Positions 54,625 to 63,684 of a stretch of DNA of 64,000 nucleotides are shown piece by piece. Location: assembly GCF_008801925.2 (NCBI RefSeq), contig NZ_CP062803.1, forward strand, positions 4,502,735 through 4,566,734. Direction: 5' to 3'. The notes beneath the pieces are model-generated. The model saw nothing but the letters and a program-made list of their open reading frames with translations. It was not told where the DNA came from and did no database searches. Position 1 is the first letter of the stretch. The number at the start of each line of letters is the position of its first letter. Position numbers and translations under genes: made by a program. Source of the DNA: Cupriavidus basilensis (lineage in GTDB: Bacteria; Pseudomonadota; Gammaproteobacteria; Burkholderiales; Burkholderiaceae).

Positions 54625-56013
54625 TTACTGCGCCGGTTGGATCAAGCGAATCTGGTTATTGTTCGCATCCGCCACGTAGACCGTGCCCTTGGTATCGACA
54701 GCAATACCATCCACTGCCCAGAACGTTGCTGCCGTACCATAGCCGTTAGCCGAGCCAGTCGTGCTGGAGCCCGCCAGCGTGGTAACGACGCCGGCTGCAG
54801 TCACCTTGCGGATCACATTATTGCTGTTGTCCGTTACATAGACGTTGCCGCTCGAGTCGACCGCTACGGCATAGGGGGAGTTGAACGCTGCCGCAGTGCC
54901 CGTGGCGTCGACGAAGCCAGTGGCGCCCGAGCCGGCCAGCGTGGTGACGACGCCTGCTGGTGTGATCATGCGGATAGCGTTGTTGCCGGTATCGGCGACA
55001 TAGACGTTGCCGCTGGCATCGACCGCCACGCCAATCGGATTGGAGAAGGATGCGGAGACGCCGGTGCCGTTCGCGAAGCCAGCGGTACTCGAGCCGGCCA
55101 GTGTCGTGACGTTGCCCGCCGGGGTGATCTTGCGGATCTGGTTGTTGCCGGAGTCGGCCACGTAGACATTGCCGCTCGCATCAACCGCTACGCCATGCGG
55201 ATTGCTGAATGACGCAAAGGCGCCGGAGCCGTTGGTGGAGCCCCGGGTGTTGGTCCCGGCCAGCGTGGCGACGACGCCTGCCGGGGTGATCTTGCGGATC
55301 CTGTTGTTGGTGGAGTCGCCCACATAGACATTGCCGCTCGCATCCACCGCAATCCCGGTTGGCCCCCAGAACGATGCGGCGGCGCCGGTGCCGTCGGCGG
55401 AGCCCGCCGTTGTGGAGCCGGCCAGCGTGGTGACGACGCCTGCCGGGGTGATCATGCGGATTTCAGAATTTCCGGTATCGGCCACGTACAGGTTGCCGCT
55501 TGCATCGAGCGCCACGCCAAACGGGCTCTTGAACGAAGCGGCGGTCCCGGTGCCGTCGGCGGAGCCCGCCGTTGTGGAACCCGCCAGGGTGGACACCCGC
55601 GCTTGCACTGCGCCGCAGGAAATCGTCACGTTCGTCACCGCTGCTGTGGCGACGCCGCTGCCACTGCTCACCGAGCAGGTTTGCCCAAGCGGCTGCGTAC
55701 CGATCGTGACCGCATAGGCGCTGTTGAGCGCAACGGGGGCGGCGAAGGTAAAGGCGCCATTCGCGGTCAGTGTCAGCGGGGCGGCGCCGTTGTTCAGCAG
55801 TTGAAGCGAGAAGCCGCTGGCCAGGCCGCTGACGACACCGCTGATGCTGTAGCCGGAGCTGACGCCGCCGCTGACGCCACTGCTGATCCCGCCGCTGGGG
55901 GAACCCGCGCTCTGCGGATTGTCGCCATCGCCTCCGCAGGCGGCCAGGCACAGGCTCAGGCACAGCGACGCGATGGCCGGCCGGGCCAAGGGGATGGTGG
56001 CAATCTTCTTCAT
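54625..56013 (-). CDS. NHL-repeat beta-propeller lipoprotein
   Basis: 462 residues from the ATG at 56013. Lipobox in SLCLSLCLAACGGD, a Gly/Ser-rich linker, an Ig/carbohydrate-like segment (SGFSLQLLNNGAAPLTLTANGAFTF), then six NHL units of 54 residues, each like 'FSNPHGVAVDASGNVYVADSGNNQIRKITPAG', with TTLAGS between. Six blades form a beta-propeller in the outer envelope; NHL propellers bind proteins or act as scaffolds. The repeats are very similar to one another, so recent expansion is likely. Between it and mnmE lies an integrase relic. Confidence 0.88.
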   Translation of the reverse strand: MKKIATIPLARPAIASLCLSLCLAACGGDGDNPQSAGSPSGGISSGVSGGVSSGYSISGVVSGLASGFSLQLLNNGAAPLTLTANGAFTFAAPVALNSAYAVTIGTQPLGQTCSVSSGSGVATAAVTNVTISCGAVQARVSTLAGSTTAGSADGTGTAASFKSPFGVALDASGNLYVADTGNSEIRMITPAGVVTTLAGSTTAGSADGTGAAASFWGPTGIAVDASGNVYVGDSTNNRIRKITPAGVVATLAGTNTRGSTNGSGAFASFSNPHGVAVDASGNVYVADSGNNQIRKITPAGNVTTLAGSSTAGFANGTGVSASFSNPIGVAVDASGNVYVADTGNNAIRMITPAGVVTTLAGSGATGFVDATGTAAAFNSPYAVAVDSSGNVYVTDNSNNVIRKVTAAGVVTTLAGSSTTGSANGYGTAATFWAVDGIAVDTKGTVYVADANNNQIRLIQPAQ

Positions 56014-56219
56014 GTCTTCTGTCTCCGCGCGAAAGGGAACAAGGATGGCAACAAGCCGGGAATTCCTGATGGGCGTCCATGCTAGCGAGCCACCCGCCGC
56101 AAAAGCTGACAAGTCCTGACATCCCGCTGATGGCGGAACCAGACAGGCCGGGCTCGCCAGCGTTGTTGCACAAATCGAGTTCGAGGGCGGAACTACCCCT
56201 GAGAGGCGAAATCGCGATC

Positions 56220-56562
56220 GGGGCCTCAAGGTGCCCGCGAGTGAATGGGAAGACGTACGTAGTCCGATCTCGCGCAGCATTTCCACGACCTGGGCGGACA
56301 GGTAGACCCAGGCTCCTTGCGCAGCTTCATAGCGTCAGAGGGATGCGCCAGACTGCGGCGTCCAGGCCGAACTGGTCGCCCTTCGCCTCAATCAGTTCGG
56401 ACTTTCGGACCATGATGAGCACCGGTAAGTGCGCAGTCAGCTTGAGCGGGTGACGGATGTCAGAGGCGTAGTTTGCTCGGAACATGGTCCCGATCTCGTC
56501 CGGCGCGAGCACTCGGGTACGGGCTGCTTCGCGGGCGTCCGTTGCAGGCGTTTGGTAACTGA
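56220..56562 (-). pseudogene. P4-type integrase relic next to mnmE
   Basis: The minus strand just after the mnmE stop encodes the middle of a tyrosine recombinase: ARTRVLAPDEIGTMF ... HPLKLTAHLPVLIMVRKSELIEAKGDQFGLDAAVWRIP. After a stop (about 56327) a second frame continues AWVYLSAQVVEMLRE, the usual next block, and another shift near 56230 gives DYVRLP. The N-terminal domain and the C-terminal catalytic Tyr region are missing. It is a degenerate fragment of a phage or island integrase. Confidence 0.8.
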
Positions 56563-56580
56563 TTACTTGCCGATGCAAAA
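56563..56580 (-). other. SGI1-like attachment site at the mnmE 3' end
   Basis: The last 18 bases of mnmE read TTTTGCATCGGCAAGTAA. I recall the SGI1 attB in trmE as TTCTGTATTGGTAAGTAA, which matches at 14 of 18 positions, all differences in third codon positions. An integrase relic abuts it. No second copy of the site was found in the window. Confidence 0.5.
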
Positions 56581-58035
56581 CCGCGTAAAAATCGTCCCCA
56601 GCAGATCATCGCTGCTGAACTCGCCGGTGATGCTGTTGAGATGGTCCTGCGCCAGGCGCAGTTCTTCGGCGAACAGGTCCAGCGCCTGCGCCTCTTGCGC
56701 TGCGCGCTCTTCGGCCAGGTCCAGGTGCGATTGCGCGTTGCGCAGCGCGGTGAGGTGCCGCTCGCGCGCGAGGAAGGTGCCTTCGTTGCCGGATTGCCAG
56801 CCCACCAGCCGCAGCAACTGGCCGCGCAGCAGGTCGATGCCCGCGCCGGTGCGCGCGGAGATCCATACCTCCGCCGGGTTCGGGCCGATGGCGGCTACCA
56901 CGTGCGGGCGATCCGCGCCGAAGTGGCGCTCGCCAACCTTGGGCGCCAGGTCGATCTTGTTGACCACGCGCAGGATTGGCGAGCCCGGCGGCAGGTGGCC
57001 GGAGAGGCGGTCGTCGATGGCGTCGTCGATTTCCGACAAGCCGTGTTCCACGTAGTCGGCCGCGTCCACCAGGTGCAGCACCAGGTCGGCGCGGCCCACG
57101 GCTTCCCAGGTGCGCTCGATGCCGATGCGCTCGACTTCGTCGGTGGCGTCTTCGCGCAGGCCGGCGGTGTCGATGATATGCAGCGGGATGCCTTCGATCT
57201 GGATGGTCTCGCGCACGCGGTCGCGCGTGGTGCCGGGAATCGGCGTGACGATGGCGAGCTCCGCGCCGGCCAGCGCGTTGAGCAGCGACGACTTGCCCAC
57301 ATTGGGCTGGCCCGCCAGCACCACCGACAAGCCCTCGCGCAGCAGCGAGCCCTGCTTGGCCTGCGCCAGCACGCCGCCCAGCGCATCACGGATATTGGCC
57401 AGCTGGCCGCGCGCGTTGGACGCCTCCAGAAAGTCGATCTCTTCCTCGGGAAAATCCAGCGTGGCTTCCACCAGCATGCGCAGGTGGATCACCTGCTCCA
57501 CCAGCGCGCGGATGGCGTCGGAGAACACGCCCTCCATGGAGCGCGCGGCCGAGCGCGCGGCGGCTTCGGTGCTGGCCTCGATCAGGTCGGCCACGGCTTC
57601 CGCCTGGGCCAGGTCGAGCTTGTCATTCAGAAAGGCGCGGCGCGTGAACTCGCCGGGCTCGGCCAGGCGCAGGCCTATCTCGCGCCCGGCATCCAGGCAG
57701 CGCGCCAGCAGCATCTGCATCACCACCGGGCCGCCGTGGCCCTGCAACTCCAGCACTTCCTCGCCGGTGTACGAGTGCGGCGCGGGGAAGTACAGCGCCA
57801 GGCCGTGGTCGATGGCCTTGCCGTGCGCATCCAGGAACGGCAGGTAGGTGGCGTGGCGGGCTTTCAGCGCCTGGCCACACACGGCCTGCGCAATCGCGCT
57901 CACGTCGGGGCCGGACACGCGCACCACGCCGATGCCGCCGCGCCCCGGCGCGGTAGCAATGGCGGCGATGGGCGTGGTGCGAGCGGAGCGAGGCTGGAGG
58001 GAGTGGGTTGCGGTCATGGCGGTCGTGGCAGTCAT
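56563..58035 (-). CDS. mnmE: tRNA modification GTPase MnmE (TrmE)
   Basis: 490 residues. The ATG at 58035 overlaps the stop of the upstream CHAD gene (ATGA), supporting this start; 58017 is an alternative. The N-terminal formyl-THF binding domain ([15 protein letters not shown]) is followed by the GTPase domain: [14 protein letters not shown] (G1), DTAGLRE (G3), NKIDLAP (G4), and the C-terminal FCIGK with the catalytic Cys. With MnmG it modifies the wobble uridine of several tRNAs. It is the last gene before the integrase relic. Confidence 0.97.
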   Translation of the reverse strand: MTATTAMTATHSLQPRSARTTPIAAIATAPGRGGIGVVRVSGPDVSAIAQAVCGQALKARHATYLPFLDAHGKAIDHGLALYFPAPHSYTGEEVLELQGHGGPVVMQMLLARCLDAGREIGLRLAEPGEFTRRAFLNDKLDLAQAEAVADLIEASTEAAARSAARSMEGVFSDAIRALVEQVIHLRMLVEATLDFPEEEIDFLEASNARGQLANIRDALGGVLAQAKQGSLLREGLSVVLAGQPNVGKSSLLNALAGAELAIVTPIPGTTRDRVRETIQIEGIPLHIIDTAGLREDATDEVERIGIERTWEAVGRADLVLHLVDAADYVEHGLSEIDDAIDDRLSGHLPPGSPILRVVNKIDLAPKVGERHFGADRPHVVAAIGPNPAEVWISARTGAGIDLLRGQLLRLVGWQSGNEGTFLARERHLTALRNAQSHLDLAEERAAQEAQALDLFAEELRLAQDHLNSITGEFSSDDLLGTIFTRFCIGK

Positions 58036-58871
58036 GGCGATATTGTCGCAGATCGATCCGGCACGTCCGTGGCCCCCGGCACATCCGCTGCGGGCATGTT
58101 CAGGCACTCCATCATCAGGCGGCGTGCCACCGCGCCGTCGATCAGGTCGCCCAGGCTGCCTTGGCGCTTCACCAGCTTGCCGAGCAGGCGTTTGCCATAG
58201 CGCTTGGCCAGTACCGGCTCCAAGGCCTCGATCACATAGCGCAGCCGCTTGCTGCCAATGCGAAAGCGATGCACGCGCGCCAGGTCTTTCGAGCGCGCGG
58301 CGCGCGCCAGCGACTTCACGCGCTTGCTTGCGCGGCGCACCCGCCGGCGCGCGAACTCCGCCAGCCGGTCCTGCGCGGCAGCGCCCGCGCGCTGCGCGCC
58401 GTCCGCGCCCAGGTGCATGAGGTCGCGGTGCAGCACGGGCAGTGGCCAGTGCTGGTGTTCGGTGAGCTGCGCCAGCATGGTGGCGCGCGCGTAGTGGCGG
58501 CGCGCAGTCGCGGTGTCAAGCACCGCCAGCAGTACCGGATCCTCAGGCTGCAAGTCCAGCGCCGGGCGCAAGGTCGCGCTGACGAACACGTCCCAGTCGC
58601 GCACATCGCTGGCGGCCTGCGCCAGCTTGCGCAGGCAATCATCCCAGCGCGCGCGGATGGCCTTGGGCAAGGCCGGGGCAAATGCCCAGCACACGGCGCG
58701 CAGACGCCGCACCGCGACACGCAACGCATGCACATCATCGGGATGGTCGCGCCGGTGCAAGGCATCCAGCTGATCGGCAACCGCCGCCAGGCCCGCATCA
58801 CCAAGCTCGATGAAGGCATCGATGGCGCGCATGCGGGGGTGCAGCTGCATGGGGAGGTTGGCGGCGCGCAT
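58032..58871 (-). CDS. CHAD-domain protein
   Basis: 279 residues from the ATG at 58871. The conserved CHAD pattern is visible: [22 protein letters not shown] early and [20 protein letters not shown] late, each with paired His and Arg/Lys residues lining a basic surface. CHAD domains bind polyphosphate. There is no CYTH (triphosphatase) domain in this protein. Its stop overlaps the mnmE start, so the two are probably translated together, although no functional link is known. Confidence 0.9.
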   Translation of the reverse strand: MRAANLPMQLHPRMRAIDAFIELGDAGLAAVADQLDALHRRDHPDDVHALRVAVRRLRAVCWAFAPALPKAIRARWDDCLRKLAQAASDVRDWDVFVSATLRPALDLQPEDPVLLAVLDTATARRHYARATMLAQLTEHQHWPLPVLHRDLMHLGADGAQRAGAAAQDRLAEFARRRVRRASKRVKSLARAARSKDLARVHRFRIGSKRLRYVIEALEPVLAKRYGKRLLGKLVKRQGSLGDLIDGAVARRLMMECLNMPAADVPGATDVPDRSATISP

Positions 58872-58923
58872 AACGTATCGGCGTGGGCATAGCTACCGGA
58901 ACAGCCTGAGCTTGCGCAAGCCC

Positions 58924-58983
58924 GCTTCAGGGCATGTTTCCGGGCGCGTTTCAGTGCACGTTTCAGTGCACGTCTAATCAGTG
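58924..58983. repeat. 12-bp periodic tandem repeat
   Basis: GCTTCAGGGCAT, GTTTCCGGGCGC, GTTTCAGTGCAC, GTTTCAGTGCAC and a degenerate GTCTAATCAGTG follow each other in register between the CHAD and thioesterase genes (a 257-bp divergent gap). The unit length equals that at 9061 and 51628, but the sequence is unrelated. Confidence 0.65.
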
Positions 58984-59128
58984 TAGGCGATTGTGCCGGT
59001 TGCGCCGCACTCCATTGACAGCCCGCGCGCTTCAGGTTGCAATGCGTGCAGGCAACGCCAGCCGGCCAGCCATCACAATAGGCATCACAAGGCCGTACCC
59101 GATCACCACCCGTGCGAGGAGCAGCGCC

Positions 59129-59566
59129 ATGTCCACCGAACAAGAACGGCTTTTGCTGCGCGACACCATCGAGGCCGGCTTTCGCCAGGCTGCCTTTGTC
59201 GCGGATGTAGGCATCCGGCTGGTGGATTGCGGGCCGGGCTGGTGCGAGAGCGAACTGCTGGTTACGCCCCGCCACCTGCAGCATGGCGGCATCGTGCATG
59301 CCGGCGTGCAAGCCACCATGGCCGACCACACCGCCGGCGCGGCCGCCAGCACCATGCTCGACACCGGGCGCCATGTGGTCACCGCCGAATTCAAGATCAA
59401 CCTGCTGCGCGCCGCCCGCAGCGATCGCCTGACCTGCCGCGCCGATGTATTGAAATCCGGCCGCACCATCATTGTGGTGGAGGCCGATGTCTTCGCCAGC
59501 GTGCACGGCGAGGCGGTGCTGGTCAGCCGCTTCAACGCCACCATGAGCGTGCTCGACCTGGCCTGA
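59129..59566 (+). CDS. PaaI-type hotdog thioesterase
   Basis: 145 residues from the ATG at 59129, with GAGGAG upstream. Hotdog domain with the PaaI helix QHGGIVHAGVQATMADHTAGAAAST (HGG and the Asp of ADHTA) and the strand VVTAEFKINLLRAA. It probably hydrolyses acyl-CoA or aryl-CoA thioesters. It is not closely similar to the other thioesterase at 9109. The VOC-family gene follows 65 bp downstream. Confidence 0.85.
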   Translation: MSTEQERLLLRDTIEAGFRQAAFVADVGIRLVDCGPGWCESELLVTPRHLQHGGIVHAGVQATMADHTAGAAASTMLDTGRHVVTAEFKINLLRAARSDRLTCRADVLKSGRTIIVVEADVFASVHGEAVLVSRFNATMSVLDLA

Positions 59567-59631
59567 GCCAGCACTGCGCCAATACCGGGCCAACGCCGGA
59601 CGACAAAAAACACCCAAGGAGACACTGCAAG

Positions 59632-60018
59632 ATGATCGATCACACAGGCGTTGTCGTCAGCGATTTCGCGAAGAGCCGGGCCTTCTACACCGCCGCGCTG
59701 GCCGCGCTCGGCTTCATCAAGAACATGGAGTTGCCCGCCAGCGTGACTGGCCACACCGACGTGGCCGGCTTCGGCCCGCCCGAGAAGCCCGAGTTCTGGA
59801 TCAGCAACGGCACGCCCAACCAGCCACCGCTGCATATCGCCTTTCGCGCGGACTCGCGCGCGCAGGTGGATGCCTACTACAAGGCCGCGCTGGCGGCCGG
59901 CGGCCGGGACAACGGCGCGCCGGGTTTGCGCCCGCACTATCACCCGAACTATTACGGCGCCTTTGTGCTGGACCCGGACGGCCACAATATCGAAGCGGTG
60001 TGCCACGCGCCCGAGTGA
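59632..60018 (+). CDS. VOC-family (glyoxalase/bleomycin resistance-like) protein
   Basis: 128 residues of one VOC domain: MIDHTGVVVSDFAKSRAFYTAALAALGF at the start and GAFVLDPDGHNIEAVCH at the end, with His5 and the C-terminal Glu as likely metal ligands. Such small proteins serve as isomerases, dioxygenases or binding proteins. Substrate unknown. It is in series with the thioesterase gene. Confidence 0.87.
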   Translation: MIDHTGVVVSDFAKSRAFYTAALAALGFIKNMELPASVTGHTDVAGFGPPEKPEFWISNGTPNQPPLHIAFRADSRAQVDAYYKAALAAGGRDNGAPGLRPHYHPNYYGAFVLDPDGHNIEAVCHAPE

Positions 60019-60091
60019 TACGGGGGCGCCTGCGCCAGCCACATCGTGCTGCACTTCACGCGGCTCCTAGCTAAGCCACCCCTTTCCCCAA

Positions 60092-60133
60092 CCCTCTCCC
60101 CCTGAGGGGAGAGGGAGTAACAGCCGTCGTCAT
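60092..60133. repeat. Interspersed hairpin repeat, copy 2
   Basis: CCCTCTCCCC (60092-60101) and GGGGAGAGGG (60106-60115) form a 10-bp hairpin after the VOC gene. The 27 bases from 60107 match 24 of 27 bases of 27016-27042. Confidence 0.6.
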
Positions 60134-60187
60134 TCCAAACGGCTTTGGCGCATCGTCGGCTTCGTTCAGGCGCGGCTGGTGAAGCAA

Positions 60188-60220
60188 AAAAAAGCCCGGT
60201 GCATCGCACCGGGCTTTTTT
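60188..60220. terminator. Bidirectional rho-independent terminator between VOC gene and yidC
   Basis: AAAAAAGCCCGGTGC and GCACCGGGCTTTTTT pair perfectly over 15 bp around a 3-nt loop. It has T-runs in both directions, fitting the end of the plus-strand VOC gene and of the minus-strand yidC operon. Confidence 0.92.
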
Positions 60221-60271
60221 GTCACCAGCGGGTTTGCCACCCGTTGGCATCGATTCACTGCAACTTCAACT

Positions 60272-61942
60272 TCAGCCCTTGGCCACTGCGGCGGTCTTCG
60301 CCTTGTTCTTGCCAAGCATCCGGTTGATCTGCCATTGCTGCGCGATCGACAAGACGTTGTTGGTGACCCAGTACATGACCAGGCCAGCCGGGAAGAAGAA
60401 GAACATGAACGAGAACACCAGCGGCATGATCATCATGACCTTGGCCTGCACGGGGTCCGGCGGGGTCGGGTTCAGCTTGGTCTGCACGAACATCGACACG
60501 GCCATCAGCACCGGCAGGATGTAGAACGGATCCGGCACCGACAGGTCATGGATCCAGCCCAGCCAAGGCGCGCCGCGCATTTCCACCGACGACAGCAGCA
60601 CCCAGTACAGCGCAATGAACACCGGGATCTGGATCACGATGGGCAGGCAGCCGCCCAGCGGGTTGACCTTCTCGGTGCGGTACAGCGCCATCATCTCCTG
60701 GTTCATCTTCTGCGGATCGCCCTTGTGGCGCTCGCGCATCGCGGTCATGCGGGGCTGCAGGTCCTTCATCTTGCCCATGGACTTGTAGCTAGCCGCCGAC
60801 AGCGGGAAGAACACCAGCTTGATCAGCACGGTCAGGCCGATGATCGACCAGCCCCAGTTGCCCAGGAAGCCGTGGATCTTTTCCAGCAGCCAGAACAGCG
60901 GCTTGGCCAGGATGGTCAGCCATCCGTAGTCCTTCACCAGTTCCAGGCCCGGGGTGATCTTCTCGAGCATGCGCTCTTCCTGCGGGCCGGCGAACAGGCG
61001 CGCATCGGTGGTCACCGTGGCACCCGGGGCAATCGAGCCCAGCGGTTGCTGCACGCCCACGCGGAACAGGTTGTTGTCGATCTTCTCGACGTAGAAGCTG
61101 TGCTCCTTGCCCGATTGCGGAATCCACGCCGAGGCAAAGTAATGCTGCACCATCGCCACCCAGCCGCTGGTACCGGCCGCGGGGACCGAAGCCTTGCCCT
61201 TGCCGATGTCGTCAAAGGTGATCTTGTGGTACTTGTCGGCGTCGGTGTAGATGGCCGGGCCGGTGAAGGTGCTATAGAACTGCGACTGCTCGACCTTGCT
61301 GCCGTCGCGCGTCAGTTCCATGTACAGCGTCGGCGAGATCGGCTTGCCGCTGTCGTTGGTCACGGCAAATTTCGTGTCGACAACGTAGCTGCCCTTGTGG
61401 AAGGTATAGGTCTTGTCCAGCTTGACCCCGTCCTTCTCCGCCGTCAGCGTCACCGACACCTTGTCCGAGCCAGCCAGGTCGCGCGGGCCCGCCGAAGCGG
61501 TAAACACCGTGGTGTGGTTGGGCAGGTCGCCACCGATCAGGCCGGAACGGGCCATATAGGTGCGGGTCTGGTCACGCTCGAACAGCACGACCGGCTTGCC
61601 GTCATGCTCCTTGTGGTTCAGCAGTTCCAGGCGCGTCAGGATGCCGCCGGCGGTATCGATCTGGGCACGCATCACGTCGGTGCTGACCACGATCTTCTCG
61701 CCGCTGGGCTGGGCCGCGGCTACCGGCACGGACGCCGGAGCGCCTGCGGCGGCGCCGGCCGTTGCGTTGGCCTTGGGCACATCGCTTTGCGGGGCCGAAG
61801 CGCCGCCTGCGGTTGCCGGAGCCTGCTGCGTCGCGCTCGGGAAGAACATCGACTGGTGACCGTTGGCGCGCTGCCAGTTGTCGTAGAGCAGCACGAGGGC
61901 CATCGAGAAGATGACCCAGAGTATGGTGCGTTTGATATCCAT
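60272..61942 (-). CDS. yidC: Membrane protein insertase YidC
   Basis: 556 residues from the ATG at 61942, the usual length for proteobacteria. N-terminal anchor [21 protein letters not shown], an Ala-rich linker, a large periplasmic beta domain (about 90-340), then the conserved five-helix core with [37 protein letters not shown] and [21 protein letters not shown]. It inserts and folds inner-membrane proteins, alone or with SecYEG. It follows yidD in the rpmH-rnpA-yidD-yidC order. Confidence 0.97.
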   Translation of the reverse strand: MDIKRTILWVIFSMALVLLYDNWQRANGHQSMFFPSATQQAPATAGGASAPQSDVPKANATAGAAAGAPASVPVAAAQPSGEKIVVSTDVMRAQIDTAGGILTRLELLNHKEHDGKPVVLFERDQTRTYMARSGLIGGDLPNHTTVFTASAGPRDLAGSDKVSVTLTAEKDGVKLDKTYTFHKGSYVVDTKFAVTNDSGKPISPTLYMELTRDGSKVEQSQFYSTFTGPAIYTDADKYHKITFDDIGKGKASVPAAGTSGWVAMVQHYFASAWIPQSGKEHSFYVEKIDNNLFRVGVQQPLGSIAPGATVTTDARLFAGPQEERMLEKITPGLELVKDYGWLTILAKPLFWLLEKIHGFLGNWGWSIIGLTVLIKLVFFPLSAASYKSMGKMKDLQPRMTAMRERHKGDPQKMNQEMMALYRTEKVNPLGGCLPIVIQIPVFIALYWVLLSSVEMRGAPWLGWIHDLSVPDPFYILPVLMAVSMFVQTKLNPTPPDPVQAKVMMIMPLVFSFMFFFFPAGLVMYWVTNNVLSIAQQWQINRMLGKNKAKTAAVAKG

Positions 61943-61964
61943 GTCTCGCTGTGGTCGGGGGAAA

Positions 61965-62249
61965 TCAGGGGCGGGGTAGCCGGATCGTGACTGGGTGGCC
62001 AGTCGCGGGGCGAGCCCGGTCTTGCTTGGTTGCCGATGCCGGTGGCACCGGATCATACCCGCCATCCGTGAACGGATGGCAACGGCATAGCCGGCAAGCG
62101 GCCAGCCAGCTGCCGCGCCCTGCGCCATGGCACAGGATCGCTTCGCGGGCGTAATCGGAACAGGTGGGCAGGAAGCGGCACTGCGAGCCAAAGAACGGGC
62201 TCAGGGCGATCTTGTAGATGCGCAGCAGGGCAAGCAGGATTCGCTTCAT
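61965..62249 (-). CDS. yidD: Membrane protein insertion efficiency factor YidD
   Basis: 94 residues. The three-Cys pattern of YidD is present in [22 protein letters not shown] and [18 protein letters not shown]. The protein is slightly longer than usual at the C-terminus. It sits between rnpA and yidC, 22 bp before yidC, and assists membrane insertion. Confidence 0.95.
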   Translation of the reverse strand: MKRILLALLRIYKIALSPFFGSQCRFLPTCSDYAREAILCHGAGRGSWLAACRLCRCHPFTDGGYDPVPPASATKQDRARPATGHPVTIRLPRP

Positions 62250-62264
62250 GGCAGCGGGCCGGTG

Positions 62265-62726
62265 TCAGGCAGGAGCGCCCGAGGGCGGGACTTCCGTGGG
62301 CGCAGCCTCGGCGGACTTTGGCGGCGACACCCCGGAAGGGGCAGCAGGGCGCGGGGCAAGCGGCTTGACCGCTACCTCGAACAAGCCGGTCAGCTCGGCC
62401 AGGCACACCCGGCGTATCGCCGTGCGGCTGGCAAACTCCGCGCGCGGAAACTTGGCCTGCAGGCGCAGCAACACATCGCGGCCCGCGAGTTTGTCCTGCC
62501 GCTGGCGGAACAGTTCCCGCACCATGCGCTTGACCAGGTTGCGCTCGGCGGCACGCGCTGCGAACTTCTTGCCCACCACCACGCCCAGGCGGGCTTGCGG
62601 CAGGCCGTTCTCGCCCACATACAGCACGAAATGCTGGCTGCGTCGGCGCGGACGCAATGCAAAAACGGATGAAAACTCATCCGTTTTTGTGAGCCTCGCG
62701 GCTTTAGGGTAGGCAAAGGTAGTCAC
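62265..62726 (-). CDS. rnpA: Ribonuclease P protein component
   Basis: 153 residues from the GTG at 62726; no ribosome site is clear, and TTG starts further upstream are possible. The RNR motif region reads ARLGVVVGKKFAARAAERNLVKRMVRELFRQ (about 46-76), close to the family's RNRxKR. A Pro/Ala-rich tail of about 30 residues extends beyond the usual end. With the catalytic RNA it trims the 5' end of tRNA precursors. The yidD start is 15 bp downstream. Confidence 0.92.
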   Translation of the reverse strand: MTTFAYPKAARLTKTDEFSSVFALRPRRRSQHFVLYVGENGLPQARLGVVVGKKFAARAAERNLVKRMVRELFRQRQDKLAGRDVLLRLQAKFPRAEFASRTAIRRVCLAELTGLFEVAVKPLAPRPAAPSGVSPPKSAEAAPTEVPPSGAPA

Positions 62727-62844
62727 GCTAGGCAAAGCGAGCGGAAAAGCTGTGCTTGGCTGCTGGCTACCGGCCGTCCAAAAGGCGAGGCGAGTGGCCA
62801 AGGCGGCGCAAGCTGCTGCACCGCCGTGGCCGGTCGCCAGGCCC

Positions 62845-62979
62845 TTAGACTGCCAGGCGCTTGCGGCCCTTGGCGCGACGCGCGTTGATGACGGCACGGC
62901 CGCCGCGGGTCTTCATGCGCACGCGGAAACCATGGGTACGCTTGCGGCGGGTAACGGAAGGTTGGTATGTACGTTTCAT
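62845..62979 (-). CDS. rpmH: 50S ribosomal protein L34
   Basis: 44 residues, [20 protein letters not shown] ... [18 protein letters not shown], a full-length L34. It is the first gene of the minus-strand rpmH-rnpA-yidD-yidC operon, immediately beside the origin region, as in most bacteria. It is too short for most gene finders' cutoffs. Confidence 0.97.
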   Translation of the reverse strand: MKRTYQPSVTRRKRTHGFRVRMKTRGGRAVINARRAKGRKRLAV

Positions 62980-63488
62980 GTTGCACTCTCTGGTTGATCT
63001 GGGCTCGCCCGGCTTCCGGCGTTAAGCCGGGCGCCGCCGCGTATGGTTCGCATGGGGCTGCCGCGGTTTGCGGTGTTGCCGACTGCTGTGGTGATCTTGC
63101 TGCCGGCCGTGTATCTCGCGAATCGATGGCACCGACGAATCGGACATCGACGCCGCGCGAAGCAGTTGTGGGAGGGAATCTTGCCGGAGCGGAAGCGTAA
63201 AACCGTAAAACCAACGCATCCGTTCCAACCCCATCAGCCTGCCCGGCCCGCTGCCTGTTCCGGCCAATCCAGCTGTTTCCGGCGCGTCTCAGCTTAGTCA
63301 AACACCAAGGATTCGCACCAGTCTTGCACGGAACAGGTCAGACCCGGCGATGCGCATACGTGATCCCCTGCGGCATCGCAGAACCCGCCATTTAACTGAG
63401 TTTCGCGCGACGTGTCAAGACTGCAGATGGATTAGCGCCTTGTGAAGCACCCCTGCCTTAAAAACACGCAACAGGCCGTTGTATTTCA

Positions 63489-63684
63489 TTGTCCACAATC
63501 GCCAGTGGGTAAGTTTTTTTTCTTCAGGGGTGCCACCCGGGGTTGGCCAAGGTGAGCGAAGTCACTGTTTCGACTGGGTTTTCCCGCGTTTTGACTACCC
63601 GGAAACCCGCGCCAGAACTAGGGTTGTGCACAACAATCCACTGCTTTTTCACAACTTATCCACAGACTTATCCTTTGTGGATAA
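63489..63684. other. oriC: Probable oriC with DnaA boxes (upstream of dnaA)
   Basis: The 1,021-bp stretch 62980-64000 has no convincing gene. It holds DnaA boxes TTGTCCACA (63489-63497), TTGTGCACA (63624-63632), TTTTTCACA (63645-63653), TTATCCACA (63656-63664, perfect) and TGTGGATAA (63676-63684, perfect on the minus strand), plus a T-rich tract near 63513-63525. dnaA should begin just beyond the right edge. Promoters for rpmH and dnaA must also lie here but were not identified. Confidence 0.8.

Noticed and set aside
56163..56185. IS-end-like TTGTTGCACAAATCGAG next to the integrase relic
   Set aside because: It resembles some IS ends, but no partner repeat, target duplication or transposase remnant was found.
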